Source: Sphacelaria rigidula (lineage: Eukaryota > Phaeophyceae > Sphacelariales). Taken from it: a DNA stretch of 45,281 nt. The position numbers and the translations under genes were made by a program. The stretch covers positions 1-45,281 of the forward strand of contig CAXNAA020000005.1 of the NCBI GenBank assembly GCA_964200075.2. The letters run 5' to 3'. Shown in pieces: positions 42,230 through 45,281 of this stretch. The stretch's first letter is position 1; each line of letters begins with the position of its first letter. Under the pieces are notes generated by a model. The model had not been told where the DNA came from, searched no databases, and worked only from the letters and a program-made list of their open reading frames with translations.

Positions 42230-42893
42230 AACTTTTATTTTTAAAAAAAGAAAGTGTATTATCGGTTCTTGCTAATTGTCTACTTACCATTTGACTTGTT
42301 TCACCGTTATTAAATCTTAAAGTTAAAACAATTGATCCAACTAATGCAATTAATAATATAATTCCGGCTAATAGAAATGCTACTAAATAATAATTAAACA
42401 ATACTTGTCCAAGTACATCAATATTATTTAAATTATCATATAATAAAATAAAGTCATTTCTTTTTTCAATAAGATCGGCATAACTATTAACAAATGCCAA
42501 TTTTTCTGGAAGAACAAAGAAACCAATATAACTTACACAAAGAAATAGAAAGATTTTAGAACTTAAGATAAATACTCTTTTACCAAAAGATACACGATCT
42601 TCTCTAATCTTTTTTTGATTAAGCATCATTATTACGAATAAAAATAATACTGCGATTGCTCCTACATAAATTATTATAAAAATTAATCCTAAAAATTCTG
42701 CATGAAATACAAATAACATTACAGCTGCATGACAAAATACTAGAATTAAATATAATACTGATACGATCGGATTAACTGAAATACACATATAAATTGCACA
42801 TAACACAACTCCAGCACATAAAAAAAAATGTAAAGTTGAAACTGTTAGCACATTATTTGATATTGTATTAATTATATCAAAAAAAAATGTCAT
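42228..42893 (-). CDS. nad6: NADH dehydrogenase subunit 6
   Basis: Membrane subunit of complex I. 221 aa, five membrane segments. NPIVSVLYLILVFCHAAVML, FLGLIFIIIYVGAIAVLFLF (conserved IYVGAIAVLFLFVVMML) and a C-terminal LIALVGSIVLTLR are typical. I chose the ATG at 42893 because the longer frame would overlap tRNA-Pro. TGA codons are rare here. Confidence 0.96.
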   Translation of the reverse strand: MTFFFDIINTISNNVLTVSTLHFFLCAGVVLCAIYMCISVNPIVSVLYLILVFCHAAVMLFVFHAEFLGLIFIIIYVGAIAVLFLFVIMMLNQKKIREDRVSFGKRVFILSSKIFLFLCVSYIGFFVLPEKLAFVNSYADLIEKRNDFILLYDNLNNIDVLGQVLFNYYLVAFLLAGIILLIALVGSIVLTLRFNNGETSQMVSRQLARTDNTLSFFKNKS

Positions 42894-42919
42894 ATTTAAT
42901 AAGCAATTAAAAATTATTA

Positions 42920-42993
42920 TCGGAATAATGTGACTTGAACACATGACCCCCTGTTCCCAAAACAGATGCGCTACCAAACTACGCTATATCCCG
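42920..42993 (-). tRNA. trnP: tRNA-Pro (TGG)
   Basis: Minus strand. Acceptor CGGGATA/TATTCCG, anticodon loop TTTGGGA giving TGG, T-loop GTTCAAGT. It precedes nad6. Confidence 0.95.
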
Positions 42994-43028
42994 AAATTAT
43001 ATAAAGAAGAAAAAGATTTTACTTTTCT

Positions 43029-43052
43029 TCTTTATATACTTCGATTTGTAAC
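43029..43052 (-). promoter_or_regulatory. Putative promoter for tRNA-Pro, nad6 and downstream genes
   Basis: The minus strand reads GTTACAAATCGAAGTATATA then AAGA, 36 nt before tRNA-Pro. Same motif and orientation rule as the other copies. Confidence 0.55.
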
Positions 43053-43137
43053 TTTTTTATTAAAAAACAATTATAACTTCTGATAAAACAGGTTTTTATT
43101 TTTTATTTTAATACTTTTAAACTTTAATTTTTAATAT

Positions 43138-43213
43138 TGTCGAAGAGGGGACTCGAACCCCTATGGTTACTAGTTTCTAAGACTAGCGTGTCTACCAATT
43201 TCACCACCTCGAC
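43138..43213 (-). tRNA. trnL: tRNA-Leu (TAG)
   Basis: Minus strand. Acceptor GTCGAGG/CTTCGAC, anticodon stem CTAGT/ACTAG with loop CTTAGAA giving TAG (CUN codons). First gene of the long minus unit, next to the control region. Confidence 0.95.
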
Positions 43214-43800
43214 GAAAAATAAAGAAATTTTTCTTTTTATAATAAGATTTATAAAAATTTTAGCTTTTTATTAAGGATAATCCAGCATATTGTATTTTTA
43301 TATATGAAAACAGTTTTGATTACACAAGAAATTACATTAAGATTAAAACAAAAAGAACAAAAAGATATAAAATCAATCCTTTATTAGTTAATTGAATGCT
43401 AATATTATATTCTAACTATACTTGTAACAAAATACTGAATTGAATAATACAAGTATAAAATAAACTTATTACATTATACTCGGATATACCGCTGTTTTTT
43501 AAATATTAAATTAATTTTTATATCTGCTTAAAAATAACTACAATTTTACAGCAATCTACTGTGGCTTTTTTAAAAGTTTAAAAATTTAGCTTTTTTTTCA
43601 TTTTTTTTAATCTTTTTTAAAAAGCAGCAATCTAATGCGGTTTTTTAAAAGTACGAAGCAACGGTAGATTGCTGCTTTTGGACCCTTTGCATTTTGGGTA
43701 AGGTACCCCCCCTTGGTGAAAAATTTAAGATGTTTTTATAGCCTAAAAAAAATCACTAAAAAAAAGCAAAAATAAGCGTTTATTGCCAAGAAATAAAAAA
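43214..43800. repeat. Non-coding region with several GGTACC modules
   Basis: No gene is visible. From ~43490 it carries several copies of the second module: CAGCAATCTACTGTGGC, GCAGCAATCTAATGCGG and GGTAGATTGCTGC, then AAGGTACCCCCCCTTGGTGA (GGTACC 43702-43707). The last three bear the same sequence types as 710-885 and 27394-27568. Confidence 0.7.
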
Positions 43801-44285
43801 AGCAATTACAAATTTAATTAGATAAAGAATAAAATCTTAAAAAGCAAGCTTTGAATAAAATCAATTTTACATTTTATATAGATCAATCCTGATAAAATAG
43901 AAAACTGATTACAAATCAAAGTACATAAAGAAGAAAATGATATTAAAATTTATATAAATTTTCGATTAAAAATACGAAACAACGGATTATCTGCTGTTTT
44001 ATTAAATTTTAATTACAAATAGAGTTTATATAAAGAATGAAACCTTTCTTTTCAATATATTTGTTTGTTAAAAACTCTTTTATTAAGGGTAATTGCTAGA
44101 ATATCAAAAAAGCAATTACAAATAGAGTTATATAAAGAATAAAACCCTTTTAAAAAAGAGTAAAATCTTTTGAAAAAGAACTTTAAATAGTATTAAATTT
44201 ACGTTTTATATGGATTAATCCGGATAAAGTGAAAATTTGATTACGAATCAAGTTATATAATGAAGAAGATGATTATAATATTGTC
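43801..44285 (+). repeat. Control-region direct repeats carrying five promoter-like motifs
   Basis: Imperfect direct repeat units: ~43801-43960 and ~44111-44285 are colinear (GCAATTACAAAT..., ...ATAGATCAATCC/ATGGATTAATCC..., GATTACAAATC/GATTACGAATC...GAAGAAGA), with a shorter unit between. The recurrent promoter-like motif occurs on the plus strand at 43805, 43907, 44011, 44115 and 44239, all pointing across the circle junction. No gene follows within ~1.2 kb on that strand, so roles in replication priming or long transcripts are possible. Confidence 0.65.
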
Positions 44286-44324
44286 TTTTTAAATCTTTAA
44301 AGTTAAAAATATTTTTCTGCATTT

Positions 44325-45281
44325 TTACAGAGTAAGAGCAAAGCAAGAGCAAAGCAATAGTCTTCGAGCAATGAAAGATGAGATAGTACAGGATAGTAAT
44401 GGAATAATGTGATTTGAATAGCGAGAAGACTTAGAACGTAGACTATACTACAAACTTATGGGCAACCACGAGGGAGAGTAACTTGGAATAGACTAGAACT
44501 GAAATGGAGGACTAGCAAACATGGAATTGAAGAATGAAATGGAATGTTGATAGGCATACATGTAAGGTATAGGCCATGGAAAGTGTAACGACTGATATGT
44601 AGCGAGTAGATCTGTAGACGTAACCGTAGTGTAACGGAGTTGTAGACGGAGACGTAGTATTCACTACGTACGAACGTGTAGTATGAACATAGTCTGAACG
44701 TAGTATGAACGTAAGTATGAAGCCTATATGAGGCGAAGGATGAATGAGAGGCGGCGATGAACTGAGTCTGAAACTATTAGACGAAGGATGAATGCGAAGC
44801 GAGGTGTAACGAGAGTCTGAGACTAGACGGTGGAGACGAGACTGGGAATCGGAGTGTAACGGAGAGGGACAGGGAGATGCAACCAATAGGCGAAAGAAGG
44901 AGTGAAAACGAAGATGAGAATGAAGACAAAGGCTAATAGATGAAGAGGAAGTGAAAGCGAAGGCGAACATGAAGACTGAGACGAATAGGCGAATACGGAG
45001 AGAATACGAAGTGAATACGAAGTGAGTACGTAGTGAATACGGAGACGGAGTCGAAAACGTAGTGTAACGGAGGTGTAGACGAAAGAGATACGTAATACTA
45101 TTACGAAGTATATGAATAATAGAAAGGTAAGAGAGTAAACATAGCACGTAGTGAACGTAGTGAGAACGAACGAAGTGAATGAAGGGATAGGTTTAGGAAC
45201 GGTAATTGAATATTATATGTGTGTAACATAGAATAATAGAAAGGTAAGAGAGTAAACATAGCACGTAGTGAACGTAGTGAG
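44325..45281 (+). other. Purine-rich low-complexity region
   Basis: Composition differs sharply from the rest: richer in G and C, with the plus strand dominated by A and G, built from degenerate words such as ACGTAGTGA, GACGAAGG, GTGTAACGGAG and ACGAAGTGAATACG. Because T is scarce the minus strand shows a long spurious open frame. No gene-like conservation. It could be a slipped-strand or recombination-derived repeat or a structural or replication region. Confidence 0.7.
45114..45281. repeat. 117-bp-period tandem repeat at the junction
   Basis: Bases 45114-45164 and 45231-45281 are identical 51-bp copies (starting GAATAATAGAAAGG), giving about 1.4 copies of a 117-bp unit. The last 127 bases (45155-45281) equal the first 127. 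The real number of units is not resolved by this sequence. Confidence 0.85.

Noticed and set aside
42894-42977. Longer N-terminus of nad6
   Set aside because: It overlaps tRNA-Pro; the ATG at 42893 gives a normal nad6 start.
44512-45147. 211-aa open frame on the minus strand in the purine-rich region
   Set aside because: It is a composition artefact: scarcity of T on the plus strand removes minus-strand stops, the protein is Ser/Tyr/Leu low-complexity, and it has no family pattern.

Overview
This window is a whole or nearly whole mitochondrial genome of a heterotrophic protist. It best fits a stramenopile of the bicosoecid (Cafeteria) type. The evidence is a compact AT-rich gene set with rRNAs, tRNAs, nad/cox/cob/atp genes and bacterial-type ribosomal proteins; TGA read as Trp in nearly every protein gene and matched by a tRNA-Trp with anticodon TCA; a complete nad11; the order rps8-rpl6-rps2-rps4-nad1; and no tRNA-Thr. 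The species assignment is inference. The first and last 127 bases are identical, so the molecule maps as a circle of about 45.15 kb, cut inside a tandem repeat.

Layout. 1-1.2 kb is AT-rich non-coding. 1.2-3.65 kb (-): a frameshifted unknown ORF, tRNA-Cys, rps11, rps13. 3.78-9.4 kb (+): tRNAs Asn, Lys, Arg, Phe, then rps8, rpl6, rps2, rps4, nad1, rps10, an unknown membrane ORF (329 aa), atp9. 9.5-14.26 kb (-): rpl2, rps19, rps3, rpl16 and two unrecognised basic ORFs. 14.29-27.2 kb (+): tRNA-Glu, nad2, nad9, nad7, nad4, rpl5, a tRNA cluster, nad5, tRNAs His and Leu, cox2, tRNA-Tyr, nad3, rps14, rpl14, rps12, tRNA-Asp, cox1. 27.2-29.28 kb is repeat-rich and holds an unknown ORF (197 aa). 29.28-43.2 kb is entirely (-): tRNA-Ser, SSU rRNA, tRNA-fMet, nad11, an unknown ORF (240 aa), cob, atp8, nad4L, tRNA-Met, LSU rRNA, atp6, cox3, tRNA-Ile, rps7, tRNAs Ser and Val, nad6, tRNAs Pro and Leu. 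43.2-45.28 kb is a control-like region of direct repeats followed by purine-rich low-complexity DNA.

The genes encode complex I (nad1-7, 4L, 9, 11), complex III (cob), complex IV (cox1-3), ATP synthase (atp6, 8, 9), both rRNAs, 16 assigned ribosomal proteins and 23 tRNAs. No tRNA for Thr or for Arg CGN codons is visible, so import is implied.

Four things are not explained by standard annotation. (1) Two unknown membrane ORFs, 329 and 240 aa, share an N-terminal module and look like paralogues; a third may be related. (2) A recurrent motif (ATTACAAAT, 3-5 nt, TTATATAAAGAA) lies, in the right orientation, just upstream of several transcription units and is arrayed in the control region, so it is probably the promoter. 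(3) Six degenerate tRNA-like elements with a clear T-arm sit just 3' of protein genes that have no flanking tRNA, suggesting RNA-processing punctuation. (4) A family of GGTACC-anchored repeats includes a ~175-bp inverted pair, 26.7 kb apart, that could flip the genome.
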